DNA of 64,000 nt from Bacteroidota bacterium (GCA_018267385.1 JAFDYN010000014.1:120950-184949), one strand, 5' to 3'; counted from the first letter of the stretch, positions 8,015-17,662 are shown. Notes: generated by a model not told the origin, from the letters alone. Program-made: numbers and translations.

Positions 8015-8392
8015 ATGCCTAAGCAGCCAGAGAAACCCAAAGAAGTCCAATACTCACCGGAGTCTTATTCCTTCTTTGAGAACGTATGGGAGGTGGCCCG
8101 GCTGGTGCCCAAAGGCCGTGTGACATCTTATGGCGCTATAGCGCGCTACCTTGGCACCGGCAGGTCTGCCCGTATGGTGGGCTGGGCTATGAATGCTGTA
8201 GATAAGTCTAAGCTGAAAGTACCGGCACACCGAGTAGTCAACTCTCAAGGGCTACTCACTGGCAAGCACCACTTCAAAACGCCCGATCTCATGCAGGAGC
8301 TGCTGGAAAAAGAGAAGGTCAAGGTCAAGAATGATCAGGTGGTAGATTTCAAAAAGCTCTTTTGGGATCCGATGAAAGAATTGGAATTATAA
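8015..8392 (+). CDS. Alkyltransferase-like protein (ATL, MGMT-fold, no acceptor Cys)
   Basis: This 125-residue protein has the DNA-binding domain of O6-alkylguanine alkyltransferase: PKGRVTSYGAIA, then GRSARMVGWAMN, which holds the arginine finger region. The acceptor site reads VPAHRVV, with Ala71 where active enzymes have Cys (PCHRV). Such ATL proteins cannot accept alkyl groups. They bind alkylated guanine, flip it out and hand the lesion to nucleotide excision repair. The roughly 30-residue C-terminal tail is charged. It follows trmB by 24 bases. Confidence 0.88.
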   Translation: MPKQPEKPKEVQYSPESYSFFENVWEVARLVPKGRVTSYGAIARYLGTGRSARMVGWAMNAVDKSKLKVPAHRVVNSQGLLTGKHHFKTPDLMQELLEKEKVKVKNDQVVDFKKLFWDPMKELEL

Positions 8393-8487
8393 GCCTCATA
8401 GCTGCTGATTATCAGTACATTTCTCAATCAAAGATGTTAAATTTCATATCAAATTTCGGTTAAGTGCATTGACCGACAATTAGTTAT

Positions 8488-8518
8488 CGTTCGTTTACAC
8501 AAAACAACCGTTCGTTTA
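8488..8518 (+). repeat. Direct repeat upstream of the large T9SS protein
   Basis: CGTTCGTTTA occurs at 8488-8497 and again at 8509-8518, a 21-base spacing equal to two helical turns. It lies 40-70 bases before the ATG, where an activator could bind beside the promoter. No regulator can be assigned. Confidence 0.4.
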
Positions 8519-8557
8519 TAGATTTTTCTCATTTTTGCTGGTAAACAAACAGGCAAA

Positions 8558-11500
8558 ATGAAGAAACAATTATTCTCCCTGCTCACATTGATCAGTCTCT
8601 CTCTTGCCGCTATGGCTCAGACTGCTGTACCCAATGGCGAGTATGAAAACTGGCAGAATGTAGGCCAATCTACCGAGGAACCTACCAACTGGAACTCCAA
8701 TAAAACCGGTGGCGGTTTTGCCACCAGCGGGCCTCAAACCTGCTTTCGTGATACGAGCACACTGAATGGCGGCTCCTACTGTATGAAGATCAAGACGGGG
8801 TCTTATTTCGGAATCGTGGTCAATGGCTCCGGCACTACGGGCAAAGTAGAAGCCCCCTCTACCAGTAAGTCAGAAGGCTATATCCATACCATAGCTGGCG
8901 ACCCTAACTATTCGTCTGCATTCACCGGCCGCCCTGATAGCATCGCATTCTGGTATCGCTATACCAAGGCTGGCAGCGACTACCCTAAGATCGAGACGCG
9001 TCTGCATATGGGCAATGCCTATGCACCAGAGACACCTGTAAATGGCAACCACCCGGACAGCACAGTCAATATCATAGCGCGCGCCCTGTGGAATGGCCCG
9101 GCGAATACAGTGGCGGGCTGGACCAGGATATCTGTACCTTTCACCTATGTGGATGCACGTACCCCTCAGTACATACTGGTGACCATGACCAGCAGCGGTG
9201 ACCAGACAGGCGGCACATCAGGATCTACTATGTGGGTAGATGGCATGACTGCTATCTACAATCCTACACTGACCACCTCCACTGCGGTCTCTACCGGCCC
9301 ATATTATGTATCTGCATCACAAGGTACAGCTATATCGGTGCCGTTCACTATGACAGGTACCTTTGCCGCAGGCAATACTGTGACAGCACAACTGTCAGAT
9401 GCCAGCGGATCCTTTGCCAGTCCGGTCACTATCGGCTCTGTGACAGCTACCGCATCTGGCACTATTGCAGCTACCATACCTGCCGGCACAGCTACAGGCA
9501 CCGGCTATCGTGTGCGCGTAGTATCCAGCTCACCTGCCATCATCGCAGCTAATAACGGCAGCAATATCACGATCGACCTTATTACAAATAGCATCGCTCC
9601 ATCTGCCGCGCAAACCATACCTGCCAATACCAATGGAACGACGCTCACGGTGACAGAATCACCAGCAGCGACCTCACGTGAGTGGAAATATGCTACTACA
9701 GCAGGCGGCCCATACAGCAGCTTCAGCACTGCTCAGACGGGCAGTACCTATACGCCGAACTTTGCTACAGCGGGTACTTACTATGTAGTATGTGTCTCTA
9801 CCTACCCCGGCGGACAGACCACCACAAGCACTGAGGTAGTGATCAATGTAGTAAGCAATGAGATCACCCCATCTACCTCTCAGAGCCTGCTGGTAGGTGT
9901 CTCCGGCAATATGCTGACCGTGACCGAAACTCCTGCCGGCACTTCCCGTGAGTGGAAGTATGCTACTGCATCAGGCGGCCCGTACAGCAGCTTTAGTACT
10001 GCTCAGACAGGCGCGACCTACACACCGCTATTCAATACACCAGGCACCTACTACGTAGTCTGCCGGTCTGTGATCAGCGGAGTGACCGTGACCAGCAATG
10101 AAGTGATCGTATCTGTGGGCAACGCCACAATTACCACCTCAGCAGTATCGGGTTCTCCGTTCCTTTTCAGTCCATCGGCACCTGATGCCAGCGTGAGTGT
10201 GCCATACACCATCAACGGCACATTCAATAGCGGCAACATATTTACCGCGCAGCTGTCAGACGCTTCAGGTTCATTTGCAGCGCCTACGACTATCGGCACA
10301 CGCACTGCCACTACTGCTGGTAGTATCTCTGCCACTATACCACATACCACACCCGCTGGTACCGGCTACCGTATACGTGTGGTGTCATCCAATCCTAATA
10401 TACTGGGGAGTGACAATGGTACTGATCTCACCGTAGACCAGTTTCACAACTCGATCGCGCCGACTGCGAGCCAGACCATGCAGATCAACACTGCCGGCAC
10501 GCCGCTCACAGTGACAGCCTCTCAAAACAGCACCCAGGTATGGGAGTATACCACCACCAGCGGATCAGGATATACAGGCTTCACACCGGCGCAGACAGGC
10601 GCGTCCTATACTCCGCAGTTTGTTCTGCCGGGTACATACTATGTAGTGGCCCGCTCTATCAATCAATACCACGACACTGTGACCAGCGGCGAAGTCATGA
10701 TCACTGCTACCAATGGCACTACGCTGACCACTTCCGCTGTGGCCGGATCTCCATATCTGGTATCTCACAAGGCAATGGTGATGGTCACCGTAAACTACAC
10801 GAGCAATGCTGTATTCAACGCGGGCAATACGTTTACGGCTCAACTGTCTGATGCCACAGGAGACTTTACCAATGCTGTAAACATAGGCCAGGTAGCCAGC
10901 ACGACACCTGCAGCTATAGCTGCCCAGATACCCAATTCATCTCCGGCCGGCACAGGCTATCGCATCCGCGTAGTATCTACCGACCCGGCACTGACCGGTA
11001 CGGATAATGGCAGTGACCTGCAGGTCATACCTTTTGAAGTGTCTGTGTCATCTCTGGCGCCCCAGCATACTTACACGCACTATGACGGCATCCCTATCTC
11101 CATCACGGAGACACATCCTGCTACACGTGAGTGGGCATACAATGGAAATGCAAGCCAAAACTATGTCTCATTCTCTCCGAGGGATACCGCCAGCGTCTAT
11201 ACACCGCATTTTGATCAGGCGGGTACATACTATGTAGAGTGCACCTCCGTGAACGGGTGGAACGACAGCATACGTACGGTCGCCATCGTGATCACGGTGA
11301 CGGACTCACTCAATATCGGCATCCATGACCTGGCATCTGCGCAGGCGCGCCTCTACTACACAGGAAACAATCTGGTAGTAGACCTGACCGGATCTGAACT
11401 ACAGGCCAGCAGTATAGAGCTGATCAATATGGCCGGACAGGTAGTACTCACGGCGCCAGTACGCAATAAAGAAATGACATCCATCCAGACTGATATCCCT

Positions 11501-11569
11501 GCGGGAGTATACATATTCCGCCTGGCTACCAGTCAGGGGCAGCTATCCGGCAAGATGGTCCGGCCATAA
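8558..11569 (+). CDS. Large modular T9SS-secreted surface protein
   Basis: This 1003-residue protein has a signal peptide (residues 1-20). An N-terminal region to about 238 resembles the putative carbohydrate-metabolism (PCMD-like) beta-sandwich domain, with AVPNGEYENWQNV, then TRISVPFTYVD, then MWVDGMTAIYNP. Seven repeated beta modules follow in the order A-B-B-A-B-A-B. The C-terminus is a type A T9SS sorting domain (IELINMAGQVVLT ... IPAGVYIFRLAT). The protein is therefore exported through T9SS and anchored or released at the cell surface. A modules share TAQLSDASGSF and GTGYRIRVVSS; B modules share REWKYAT and GTYYVV. An adhesive or glycan-binding role is plausible but unproven. Confidence 0.8.
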   Translation: MKKQLFSLLTLISLSLAAMAQTAVPNGEYENWQNVGQSTEEPTNWNSNKTGGGFATSGPQTCFRDTSTLNGGSYCMKIKTGSYFGIVVNGSGTTGKVEAPSTSKSEGYIHTIAGDPNYSSAFTGRPDSIAFWYRYTKAGSDYPKIETRLHMGNAYAPETPVNGNHPDSTVNIIARALWNGPANTVAGWTRISVPFTYVDARTPQYILVTMTSSGDQTGGTSGSTMWVDGMTAIYNPTLTTSTAVSTGPYYVSASQGTAISVPFTMTGTFAAGNTVTAQLSDASGSFASPVTIGSVTATASGTIAATIPAGTATGTGYRVRVVSSSPAIIAANNGSNITIDLITNSIAPSAAQTIPANTNGTTLTVTESPAATSREWKYATTAGGPYSSFSTAQTGSTYTPNFATAGTYYVVCVSTYPGGQTTTSTEVVINVVSNEITPSTSQSLLVGVSGNMLTVTETPAGTSREWKYATASGGPYSSFSTAQTGATYTPLFNTPGTYYVVCRSVISGVTVTSNEVIVSVGNATITTSAVSGSPFLFSPSAPDASVSVPYTINGTFNSGNIFTAQLSDASGSFAAPTTIGTRTATTAGSISATIPHTTPAGTGYRIRVVSSNPNILGSDNGTDLTVDQFHNSIAPTASQTMQINTAGTPLTVTASQNSTQVWEYTTTSGSGYTGFTPAQTGASYTPQFVLPGTYYVVARSINQYHDTVTSGEVMITATNGTTLTTSAVAGSPYLVSHKAMVMVTVNYTSNAVFNAGNTFTAQLSDATGDFTNAVNIGQVASTTPAAIAAQIPNSSPAGTGYRIRVVSTDPALTGTDNGSDLQVIPFEVSVSSLAPQHTYTHYDGIPISITETHPATREWAYNGNASQNYVSFSPRDTASVYTPHFDQAGTYYVECTSVNGWNDSIRTVAIVITVTDSLNIGIHDLASAQARLYYTGNNLVVDLTGSELQASSIELINMAGQVVLTAPVRNKEMTSIQTDIPAGVYIFRLATSQGQLSGKMVRP
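9272..11300 (+). repeat. Tandem A/B module repeats within the T9SS protein
   Basis: Approximate module borders are A1 9272-9580, B1 9581-9855, B2 9856-10128, A2 10129-10440, B3 10441-10710, A3 10711-11031 and B4 11032-11300. B1 and B2 are nearly identical over their central part even at DNA level, for example around 9670-9745 and 9943-10018. This indicates a recent internal duplication. Confidence 0.75.
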
Positions 11570-11591
11570 AATAAATTGGTTTGTTTGTGAT

Positions 11592-11626
11592 GCCCCGGTG
11601 CGCCCACCTGCGCCGGGGCTTTTTTA
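11592..11626 (+). terminator. Terminator after the large T9SS gene
   Basis: GCCCCGG (11592-11598) pairs with CCGGGGC (11613-11619), followed by a run of seven T. Confidence 0.8.
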
Positions 11627-11767
11627 TGCGCGCTGGCGATAGCAGGAATACCTTGTATATAAAATGCCGCAATTTCACAGCGGGCGGTGCCGCTGTATCT
11701 TTTTCTTAATGCTGCGATAAAAGGCTCGTAGTATTCTAAATGCACTTTTGCGGCAGCAATAAGTGAT

Positions 11768-12742
11768 ATGCTGAAGCAAGACCGCAAGTCATTCATACGT
11801 ACGCTCGGACTGATGGGGGCCGGAGTACTGCTGGCGGAGCACAAGGTGCAGGCCCATCCCGCTACCGAGATGGCCAGGACCGAAGCGGTGCCCTCACCCA
11901 TCGGCGGGCAGCCTCTGCGTATAGCACACCTGACGGATATACATGTCAGCCCCGAGCGCACCGCTGAGTATGGTATGAGTGCAGCTCTAAACGCCGTAAA
12001 CAACCTAAAGAACAAACCTTCATTTATCCTGAATGGAGGAGACGCCATCATGAATGCGGCCACACTGACCAAAGCCGGTGTCAGAGATCAATGGGCCAGC
12101 TATCATAAACTAATGAAAAGTGATAATGACCTGACGGCATACAACTGTGTCGGCAATCATGACCTTTTCGGGTTCCTGCTGCCATCTGCAGATCATGCAG
12201 AAAGTAAGAAGTGGGCTATGGACGAATACCAGCTCTCCCGCTCTTATTACAGCTTTTCGCAGGGTGTGTGGCACTTTATCGTTTTGGACAGCATACATGG
12301 ACGCAAGGCTGTACCGGGCTATGTGGGCAAGCTGGACGACGCTCAGATGGACTGGCTGAAAAAGGAACTGGCCTCTGTACCGAAATCCAGGCACATCTGT
12401 ATCATCTCCCACATACCGGTGCTGGCAGTATGCAGCATGTTTGACAGAGACATCACCAATCTGCGGAATATGCATATCTCCGACTGCAATATGCATACAG
12501 ACTCTGAAGAACTGGCAGAGTTATTTTACCAGGCAGGCAATGTGCGTGCGTGCCTCAGTGGCCACATCCATATGATAGATTACGTCAACTACCTGGGTGT
12601 AGAATATTTCTGTAATGGGGCAGTGGCGGGCAACTGGTGGAAGGGCAACCTAAAGCATTTTGCGCCTTCTTTTGCCGTGATGAATTTTTATGACAATGGC
12701 GCGGTAAGCCGCGATGTACACTACTATAAATGGACAGCCTGA
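11768..12742 (+). CDS. Secreted metallophosphoesterase (calcineurin-like)
   Basis: This 324-residue protein has an N-terminal RKSFIRTLGLMGAGVLL segment resembling a Tat-type signal, though with a single Arg-Lys pair. The phosphoesterase metal ligands are all visible: LTDIH (Asp57, His59), GGDAIM (Asp92), GNHD (Asn130, His131), SHIP (His215) and SGHIHMID (His266, His268). The family uses a dimetal centre to cleave phosphomono- or diesters; the substrate here is unknown. It is convergent with another phosphatase-fold gene at 12809-13693. Confidence 0.88.
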   Translation: MLKQDRKSFIRTLGLMGAGVLLAEHKVQAHPATEMARTEAVPSPIGGQPLRIAHLTDIHVSPERTAEYGMSAALNAVNNLKNKPSFILNGGDAIMNAATLTKAGVRDQWASYHKLMKSDNDLTAYNCVGNHDLFGFLLPSADHAESKKWAMDEYQLSRSYYSFSQGVWHFIVLDSIHGRKAVPGYVGKLDDAQMDWLKKELASVPKSRHICIISHIPVLAVCSMFDRDITNLRNMHISDCNMHTDSEELAELFYQAGNVRACLSGHIHMIDYVNYLGVEYFCNGAVAGNWWKGNLKHFAPSFAVMNFYDNGAVSRDVHYYKWTA

Positions 12743-12759
12743 TGCCCGTGCAAGATATT

Positions 12760-12805
12760 CAGAGGATACTACGCAGAGTCTGAGAGATGGACTCTGCTTC
12801 CTCTG
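12760..12805. terminator. Two-level hairpin between convergent genes
   Basis: The inner stem GCAGAGTC/GACTCTGC (12773-12797) is enclosed by the outer arms CAGAGGA (12760-12766) and TCCTCTG (12799-12805). It lies between the stops of two convergent genes and may end both transcripts, although a strong T run is missing. Confidence 0.5.
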
Positions 12806-12808
12806 AGC

Positions 12809-13693
12809 CTATTCAAAGATTTCGCTTACCACCTTACCCTCCCAGCAGGCCGGTATTTTGGCGTTCAGCATTTTGGCTATGGTGACTGGCAGGTCGTAGT
12901 TATTAACCAGGGCAGTAATATGATAGCCCTTTTTGATGCCTGCACCGGATAGTACGAAGGGTACATTGACCTCCTGAGGTGTATTGCCGCCGTGATTTTT
13001 GCCTATACCGCCGTGATCTGCTATGACCACAAACACAGTGCTCTCCAGCATGCCGGCCTTTTTGACCGCAGCGATATATTTGCCTATAGACTTATCTACG
13101 CGGGCCACTGCATCATAGTACTCCTTGGTACCATGACCGTATTTGTGGCCCGTTTCATCCACATCGTTGAAGTGTATGAAGAGGAACTCCGGCTTGCGTA
13201 CGCTGATCACGGTTGGCACCCGCACATCTGTGACAGGCTCCCAGATGGTGCGCTGGCGTATAGAGCAGACGTGGTCCTCTACCAAGCGGCGAAAACTCCA
13301 CCACTCCATGATGCAGGCTATCTGAGCTTTCTTATTGCTTTCCCTCAGTACGCGAAAGATGGTAGGAAACACATGCCCCTTCTTGCCGCCGCAGTAGGAT
13401 ATATCACTGATCTGTGAGCGCTGCCACTCATTGCTCCAGATGCCATGTACTTTGGGCGGCACTCCGTCTATGATCGATGCCCAGTTGGTAGAGCTGCTGG
13501 TGGGCATTTGCGCCTTGGCCTCCCAGGTCCAGCTGCCGTGTGCTACGAGGCTGTCTATATTAGGTGTATAGGCATGAGCTATGCCATCGGGGCTACAGCC
13601 ATCTATACCAAATACGACCACGTGTTTTACAATCTGGCCATATGACAGGAAATAGAAGACGATAGTGAGAGATAAAAGAAGGAGCTTTTTCAT
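12809..13693 (-). CDS. Alkaline-phosphatase-superfamily phosphodiesterase/pyrophosphatase
   Basis: This 294-residue protein has a signal peptide (1-19). The type I phosphodiesterase/nucleotide pyrophosphatase pattern is seen as HVVVFGIDGCSPDGI with metal Asp31, YTPNIDSL, and a Ser/Thr-rich nucleophile region MPTSSSTNW. Later come FNDVDETGHKYGHGT and VIADHGGIGKNHGG, which carry the remaining Asp/His metal ligands. It should be a periplasmic zinc phosphodiesterase. A possible -7 element (TATATTTG, leftward) lies at 13699-13706, only six bases before the ATG. Confidence 0.85.
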   Translation of the reverse strand: MKKLLLLSLTIVFYFLSYGQIVKHVVVFGIDGCSPDGIAHAYTPNIDSLVAHGSWTWEAKAQMPTSSSTNWASIIDGVPPKVHGIWSNEWQRSQISDISYCGGKKGHVFPTIFRVLRESNKKAQIACIMEWWSFRRLVEDHVCSIRQRTIWEPVTDVRVPTVISVRKPEFLFIHFNDVDETGHKYGHGTKEYYDAVARVDKSIGKYIAAVKKAGMLESTVFVVIADHGGIGKNHGGNTPQEVNVPFVLSGAGIKKGYHITALVNNYDLPVTIAKMLNAKIPACWEGKVVSEIFE

Positions 13694-13759
13694 GGCCGCA
13701 AATATAAACCCCGCTGCGAGTCAGCATGACAAATTCCGTCTAACTAATGATTATAACCG

Positions 13760-14635
13760 CTAGAAAGAATGAACATCCTGACCATTCTTTTTTTCTGATG
13801 CACCTGATTTATGCTTCGCAAGCAGGAATGCAAATCCCACATTCAATCCTACATTTGAGAACGGTGCTGAATACCTGAGGCTCACGCGCGGAGACGTGGG
13901 GGATTGTGTTGTTCCGCTATTTATCTCCTTCACATAGTTGCCATAGCGGTCTGACACCTGCAGCTGTGAAAGTTGATCTGTACCATTTATGGTGTAGGAT
14001 GTCCTCTCCCAATGCGTCGGACTATATGACGCAGCAATACACACAGCAGCCAAAGAGAGGCTCACGTGCCTGGACAGCTTTATCTGAATACCCAGAGAAG
14101 AGTAAAACCCCAGAGAGACGCCCCCCTTCTCCCAGATCACAGAGTTCATAGTACTCGCCCCGCTATTATAATTTCCATTGATCGTTTCCTTGATACCGCT
14201 CAGGCCTATCATCATACCGATCTCTGCTACCGGTGTTACCTTTTTGAATTCATGCCTGAAGCTAAAATGCGGTATGAACTGCCCAGAGAATCCCTGCTGA
14301 GCAATATTATAAATCACGACACCACCACTGTTTAGCTCCTCAGAATATATTTTGAAGGGAGCACCAAAAAATCCGTTGATCCTTAAGCCTGCTCCTATAT
14401 CTTTTATTGAATACCAATCTAATGCTACAAACAGATTGCCCCCCTGGCCCAGAGATACCGGAGCTACCCGGGTGACATAGGTGGCTGTGGGGCTATAGAC
14501 CTGGCTCTGATAAGAGGTGGTGTAGGTGCGTGCTATCGGAGCATCACCTCCGCCCCCGAATGACAAGACAAAGCTCTGTGCCCTGCACACCGGTATCATC
14601 AGCACGATAAAGATCAGGAAGGATATGTTTTTCAT
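13760..14635 (-). CDS. Putative outer-membrane beta-barrel protein
   Basis: This 291-residue protein has a signal peptide (MKNISFLIFIVLMIPVCRAQ). It is built from alternating strands rich in Gly, Ser and aromatic residues, for example GAGLRINGFFGAP and HVSLSLAAVC. It ends in a strand region PRVSLRYSAPFSNVGLNVGFAFLL plus a polar tail. This is the look of a small 8-12-stranded porin-like barrel in Bacteroidota. No family was recognised. It is divergent from the kelch-like gene at 14761, and the 125 bases between hold both promoters. Confidence 0.6.
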   Translation of the reverse strand: MKNISFLIFIVLMIPVCRAQSFVLSFGGGGDAPIARTYTTSYQSQVYSPTATYVTRVAPVSLGQGGNLFVALDWYSIKDIGAGLRINGFFGAPFKIYSEELNSGGVVIYNIAQQGFSGQFIPHFSFRHEFKKVTPVAEIGMMIGLSGIKETINGNYNSGASTMNSVIWEKGGVSLGFYSSLGIQIKLSRHVSLSLAAVCIAASYSPTHWERTSYTINGTDQLSQLQVSDRYGNYVKEINSGTTQSPTSPRVSLRYSAPFSNVGLNVGFAFLLAKHKSGASEKKNGQDVHSF

Positions 14636-14760
14636 AGCGTACCATAGTTTGTGAGCAAGGATAATCGAAATTTTTAAAAGGTTCTAGCTGTGTGATCCAT
14701 GTTTTTAATATCGTGCTATTTGGAGATATTTGCGCCCTCATCTCAAAATAGTAGTCTGCT

Positions 14761-16530
14761 ATGAAGCGCATATTGACCTCCCTTGTTTGCATTTCGCTGT
14801 ATATGATACATACGCCCGGCCTGCATGCGCAGGGCAGCTGGACCATGGTACGCGACTCGGCCCCGGATATCAATACCGGCGTGATGCTACTCCTGTCTGA
14901 CGGCTCGGTGATCTGCAAAGCGTCCAATGCATTCGGCTATGGCAACCTCTGGAATAAACTCACTCCTGACAGCACCGGCAGCTATGCAAACGGCAAGTGG
15001 TCTACCATAGCACCCATGATAGATGACAGGCTCTACTTCTCCTCTCAGGTGCTACGCAGTGGCAAAGTGTATGTGGCGGGAGGAGAATACGGCAGTGGTG
15101 TGAATAAGGCCGAGATATATGACCCTATAGCAGACACCTGGACCTCTATACCTACCCCAGACCCGGGAGACTCTATAGCAGACGCCAACTCCCAACTACT
15201 ACCAGATGGCAGGGTAATGCAGAATATCGTCAACTCAAACCAGGTAGACTACGGTACTAAAAACCTGATCTATGATCCGGCCTCTAACTCCTTCTCCTAC
15301 GGGCCATCGTGCATAGGAGATGCAGATGAATCTGCCTGGGCTACTCTCCCTGACAATAGTATCCTCTTTGTAGACATCCATAGCTATCAGACGGATAGAT
15401 ACATCCCTGAGCTGGGCCGCTGGAAACATGACGCTAATGTACCGGTCATGCTCTATGACAACTTTATCTATGAAACCGGTCCCGCAGTCAATCTGCCGGA
15501 TGGTTCGGTTTTATTTCTCGGTGCCAATAGCAATACGGCTATCTATATGCCGAGCGGAGATACTACCCGCGGCTCATGGGTGAGAGGGCCGCAGATACCC
15601 AATAGAAATGGTATAGCAGATGGCGCAGCTGCAGCGATGCCTGACGGCCATGTGCTCTGCGCAGTATCACCGGTACCCAATGGTACAGATCCCGACAGTA
15701 TTTTTCACACGCCGACTTATTTCTATGAGTTCGACTACCTGACGGATAGTTTCACACTGGTAGATGCTCCTGTAGGTGGGCCATTCATGCCATCGAGTCC
15801 TCCATCCATTCCTGTAGCTACTTATGGCTGTCAGATGCTGAATCTGCCGGATGGCAATATTTTGTTTTCCAGCCAGTATAATGACCGCTACTACATCTAC
15901 ACACCCGGAAACCCTCCTATAGACGCGGGCAAACCCTTCATATCATCTGTGAGTCCTACTGGCTGTGAGTTTGTCATATCAGGCTCTTTGTTTAATGGTA
16001 TCTCGCAGGGTGCTGCATATGGAGATGACTGGCAGATGGCTACCAACTATCCCATCATCCGCCTTCAGTCAGGATCGCGTGTCTACTATGTGCGCACACA
16101 CGACTGGAATCATGTAGGCCTTCAGCTATCGGCTAGTGACTCCACATATTTCTCTGTCCCTTCAGATGTACCTGACGGCGACTACTCTTTGTACCTGAGC
16201 GCCAATGGTATCAGTTCTGACGCGTTCAGCTTTCACTATACTAATTGTCACACAGGCGTGACAGAGGCTACTGCCAATAACTCCCTGCTCAAGGTATATC
16301 CCAATCCACTGCATCAGAAAGCACAGTTAGTCTTCTCTGCTGTAGAGAATACGGGCTGTGTACTGCGGCTGACCGATCTCTATGGAAGGACGGTATGGTA
16401 TCAGGACTATAAGGCCGTCACTGGTATAAACTCCTGCACGCTCGATCTGAGCAGCTTTGAAAAGGGAATCTACACGATAAGTATTGAGCTAGGGGGGGAG
16501 ACGAAGACCACAAAAGTAGTGTCTGAATAA
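14761..16530 (+). CDS. Kelch-like beta-propeller protein with T9SS sorting domain
   Basis: This 589-residue protein has a signal peptide (1-23). Kelch/galactose-oxidase-like blade repeats span about residues 30-385: LYFSSQVLRSGKVYVAGG, AEIYDPIADTWTSI, LPDGSVLFLG, LPDGNILFSS. An Ig/E-set-like domain covers about 390-495. The C-terminus is a T9SS type A sorting domain beginning VYPNPLHQKAQLVF and ending GIYTISIELGG. It is a surface or secreted propeller, possibly of the galactose-oxidase class. The Cys-Tyr cofactor could not be established. It lies just upstream of porQ. Confidence 0.8.
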   Translation: MKRILTSLVCISLYMIHTPGLHAQGSWTMVRDSAPDINTGVMLLLSDGSVICKASNAFGYGNLWNKLTPDSTGSYANGKWSTIAPMIDDRLYFSSQVLRSGKVYVAGGEYGSGVNKAEIYDPIADTWTSIPTPDPGDSIADANSQLLPDGRVMQNIVNSNQVDYGTKNLIYDPASNSFSYGPSCIGDADESAWATLPDNSILFVDIHSYQTDRYIPELGRWKHDANVPVMLYDNFIYETGPAVNLPDGSVLFLGANSNTAIYMPSGDTTRGSWVRGPQIPNRNGIADGAAAAMPDGHVLCAVSPVPNGTDPDSIFHTPTYFYEFDYLTDSFTLVDAPVGGPFMPSSPPSIPVATYGCQMLNLPDGNILFSSQYNDRYYIYTPGNPPIDAGKPFISSVSPTGCEFVISGSLFNGISQGAAYGDDWQMATNYPIIRLQSGSRVYYVRTHDWNHVGLQLSASDSTYFSVPSDVPDGDYSLYLSANGISSDAFSFHYTNCHTGVTEATANNSLLKVYPNPLHQKAQLVFSAVENTGCVLRLTDLYGRTVWYQDYKAVTGINSCTLDLSSFEKGIYTISIELGGETKTTKVVSE

Positions 16531-16591
16531 ACTCCGGTTTTTTCGTGCCTTCTCAAAATAATATCAGACAAAAGCCGTTTCTTAGCACAAA

Positions 16592-17662
16592 ATGAATGCC
16601 TTGAGAAGGTTTATCTTGCTTATAATGACCGTACTACTGGTATCTGCCGCACATGCGCAGGTAGGCGGCAATACGGTTTTCAACTTTCTGCGCAATGCGC
16701 CGTCGTGGCGGCAGACAGCTCTCGGCGAGATCAATATCACCACGATAGACTACGATCCTACATCTCAGCTATCCAATCCGGCCTCTCTCAATCCGCTGAT
16801 GTCGCGGCAGGTATCATTTAGTACCTCTGTATATCCCGGAGGAGCTAACTATGGAAACGCCTGCTATGTGCATGACTTTGCTAAAAAGGGCACCTATGGC
16901 TGGGGCGTGCAGTATATGACCTATGGCTATATACCGCAGACAGATGCGTATGCTACCACCGAAGGACAGGTACATGCCAATGATATAAACCTCTATGGCG
17001 GTGGCAGCTACCGTTTCGGCAAAATATTTAGTGTCGGTGCCAATGCTAAGTTTATCGGCTCTTTTTATGGAGACTATGGGTCGTTTGGGCTGGCGGCTGA
17101 TCTGGGTGCCTCGGTCAATGATACTGCACATGGCATAGTAGCCAGTATCGTGGCCAGAAACATCGGTGTACAGCTGACCCCCTACTCAAACGGCAGTGGT
17201 CATCGTGAGCCGCTGCCATTTGATCTGCAGGCAGGCTTCTCTGTCAAGTTCAAAGGATTTCCTGTACGTTTTCATGTGACCTTTCACGACCTGCAGCGCT
17301 GGGACATACGGTACAATAATCCCGCCGACCAGCAGACGAGTCTTTTCTCAGATACCGTCAAGACCAAAAAGAGCGCTGCTGCAGCAGATGAGTTTTTTCG
17401 CCACCTGATCGTAGGGCTGGAGCTGAATATCAAAAAGGTGGTCTATATCGACGTGTCTTATAATCATGAGCGCCGTCAGGAGGTGATGCAATCTACCCGC
17501 CGGAGTATAGCAGGCTTCTCGGCGGGCATCGGCGTGCATGTCAAGCAGATATCTGTAGGAGTAGCGCTCTCTCCTATGCCGCTTCACTCCACCCTTGCTC
17601 AGTTTACACTGAGTATCAATACCGGTGGGTTTGTAAAAAAGAAGACGATCTCCAAGGGTTAA
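16592..17662 (+). CDS. porQ: Type IX secretion system protein PorQ
   Basis: This 356-residue protein has a signal peptide (1-22) and the family's start GGNTVFNFLRNAPSWRQTALG. It continues as a FadL/PorV-type outer-membrane barrel with many Gly/aromatic strands and ends in a barrel strand, LAQFTLSINTGGF, plus a short basic tail. PorQ works with PorU, PorV and PorZ in the attachment complex that handles T9SS cargo at the cell surface. Its presence agrees with several cargo proteins in the window that carry sorting domains. Confidence 0.85.
   Translation: MNALRRFILLIMTVLLVSAAHAQVGGNTVFNFLRNAPSWRQTALGEINITTIDYDPTSQLSNPASLNPLMSRQVSFSTSVYPGGANYGNACYVHDFAKKGTYGWGVQYMTYGYIPQTDAYATTEGQVHANDINLYGGGSYRFGKIFSVGANAKFIGSFYGDYGSFGLAADLGASVNDTAHGIVASIVARNIGVQLTPYSNGSGHREPLPFDLQAGFSVKFKGFPVRFHVTFHDLQRWDIRYNNPADQQTSLFSDTVKTKKSAAAADEFFRHLIVGLELNIKKVVYIDVSYNHERRQEVMQSTRRSIAGFSAGIGVHVKQISVGVALSPMPLHSTLAQFTLSINTGGFVKKKTISKG

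Noticed and set aside
9272..11300. Repeats mistaken for a CRISPR array or assembly artefact
   Set aside because: The repeats are about 270-310 bases, in frame, and differ by module type; they encode protein modules. No CRISPR-like short repeat/spacer pattern was found anywhere in the window.
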